From positions 107,213 to 171,212 of the forward strand of contig JAAWTG010000001.1 in assembly GCA_022801925.1 (NCBI GenBank): 64,000 nucleotides of DNA, written 5' to 3'. Below, one piece after another: positions 62,097-64,000 of the stretch (its first letter is position 1; each line of letters opens with the position of its first letter). The DNA comes from Clostridia bacterium (lineage in GTDB: Bacteria > Bacillota > Clostridia > RUG12999). A program made the translations under genes and the position numbers. The notes beneath the pieces were generated by a model. The model did no database searches. It had not been told where the DNA came from and was given only the letters and a program-made list of their open reading frames with translations.

Positions 62097-62232
62097 AATG
62101 ACAGAAACCTTGCGATGCAAGGTTTAGCGTCTATGACGCTTGCGTGCCTTACAGCACGTCTGTATACCAGAATCACGGCGTAAAAATACCCTTGCAAGCA
62201 AGCGTTTTTACTTGTGATATAATAATGACAGA
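62089..62232 (+). repeat. 17-bp direct repeats flanking a tandem hairpin array in the gdhA leader
   Basis: GATATAATAATGACAGA occurs exactly at 62089-62105 and 62216-62232. Between them lie four short stem-loops in series: AAACCTTGC/GCAAGGTTT (62105-62125), AGCGTC/GACGCT (62126-62140), CGTGC/GCACG (62143-62158), and CTTGC/GCAAG within 62191-62202 flanked by AAAAA and TTTTT. The second repeat copy recreates a TATAAT at 62218-62223, 32 bases before the gdhA start, but with no well-placed -35 (nearest TTGCAA is 20 bases away). Confidence 0.72.
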
Positions 62233-62240
62233 TAAATTAA

Positions 62241-63602
<1,362 letters not shown>

Positions 63603-64000
63603 TCTTTAGAAATAGATTGTAGCGGAAAGTCCATAAAATAGATATTATGGCAGTTTGTTATGAGAATATTGAAAGAGCATATTGTTTTCTGCTGAAAACA
63701 ATATGCTCTTTGTTGTATGGTGCAATAATATAAGAATAAGGCTTTTTTGTATTGAAATTTTCGGTAAAACTGTTTTGCTTTCCTATCATTCAATACCATC
63801 ACTTGACAAGAGTAAACACGTCTGACCAAAATAAAAATGGCTGCTGACTGCGTTTTCGTCCTTGACTTGCGAAGGGCAAGCCTACGTCCTCAGCCTTGCC
63901 AGCCCCTCATTTTTACCCCTCTGTTTTCGGTCAGATCCTATGGAGTTTTTCCGGCGAAAATCATGTGAAGGATAAGGAAGACGAAAGAGCAGGGCTAGTG
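63603..64000. other. Right-end non-coding region with nested inverted repeat
   Basis: After the gdhA terminator (63672-63711) no gene is supported. Between 63820 and 63936 there is nested partial complementarity: TCTGACC / GGTCAGA at the outside (63821-63827 with 63929-63935), TAAAAATG / CATTTTTA further in, and GGCAAG / CTTGCC in the centre (near 63875 and 63895). This may be a repeat unit or a small structured RNA. The window ends before the next gene is visible. Confidence 0.5.
63672..63711 (+). terminator. Rho-independent terminator after gdhA
   Basis: A perfect 18-bp stem (63672-63689 with 63694-63711) with loop TGCT, ending in TTT then GTTG. Confidence 0.88.

Overview
The window reads as chromosome of a spore-forming anaerobic Firmicute of the class Clostridia. 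Sporulation is indicated by Spo0A, an alpha/beta-type small acid-soluble spore protein, and a 23-residue SpoVM-like peptide. Anaerobic life is indicated by the oxygen-sensitive class III ribonucleotide reductase NrdD/NrdG. Strong AGGAGG-type ribosome sites, sigma-A promoters, a T-box and an FMN riboswitch fit the same group. I cannot name genus or species from sequence alone. Most genes lie on the + strand in tight operons.

Layout. 1-1.0 kb: end of a MazF-type toxin, a secreted protein, a Cdd1-like protein. 1.05-4.1 kb: a consensus promoter, a roughly 500-nt heavily base-paired leader, then asnA-asnS. 4.2-8.5 kb: AraC regulator, spo0A (-), sodium/proline symporter. 8.7-13.6 kb: phosphohexomutase and hisS-aspS. 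13.8-18.6 kb: a four-gene GldAFG-like ABC exporter operon. 18.7-21.5 kb: a large secreted phosphodiester-glycosidase-like protein (-). 21.9-26.8 kb: YetF-like protein, DUF4363-like protein, T-box, pheS-pheT, then a MITE-like element. 27.2-31.9 kb: comEC, holA, a polytopic membrane protein. 32.0-46.9 kb: a long housekeeping run (TagA-type glycosyltransferase, thyX, tmk, polA, coaE, lytic transglycosylase, M18 aminopeptidase, SNF2/SWIM helicase, prfA, Nudix, tsaC, ywlE, rimI, deoxyinosine glycosylase).

46.9-55.1 kb is more accessory: a stalk-domain secreted protein interrupted by an in-frame amber codon, a gluconate-5-dehydrogenase-like SDR and galM on the - strand, two tRNAs, a cluster of DnaA boxes, a LytTR/DUF3021 pair, an FMN-riboswitch-controlled ribU, and an eda-kdgK pair for 2-keto-3-deoxygluconate breakdown. 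55.2-64 kb: nrdDG behind a likely paired NrdR operator, a condensation-fold acyltransferase followed by a membrane gene broken at a G7 tract, a YmfI-like reductase, a 48-residue membrane peptide plus spoVM, an SASP gene (-), and gdhA behind a hairpin array flanked by 17-bp direct repeats.

How the genes work together. Translation is strongly represented (AsnRS, HisRS, AspRS, PheRS, RF1, threonylcarbamoyl-tRNA synthesis, RimI, tRNA-Gly, tRNA-Leu). DNA metabolism is represented by ThyX, Tmk, PolA, HolA, NrdDG, a base-repair glycosylase and ComEC. The sugar-acid genes at 48-55 kb could form one oxidation, phosphorylation and aldol-cleavage route. The least explained material is non-coding: the asnA leader, the element between pheT and comEC, the gdhA leader array, and the DnaA-box cluster far from any dnaA gene.
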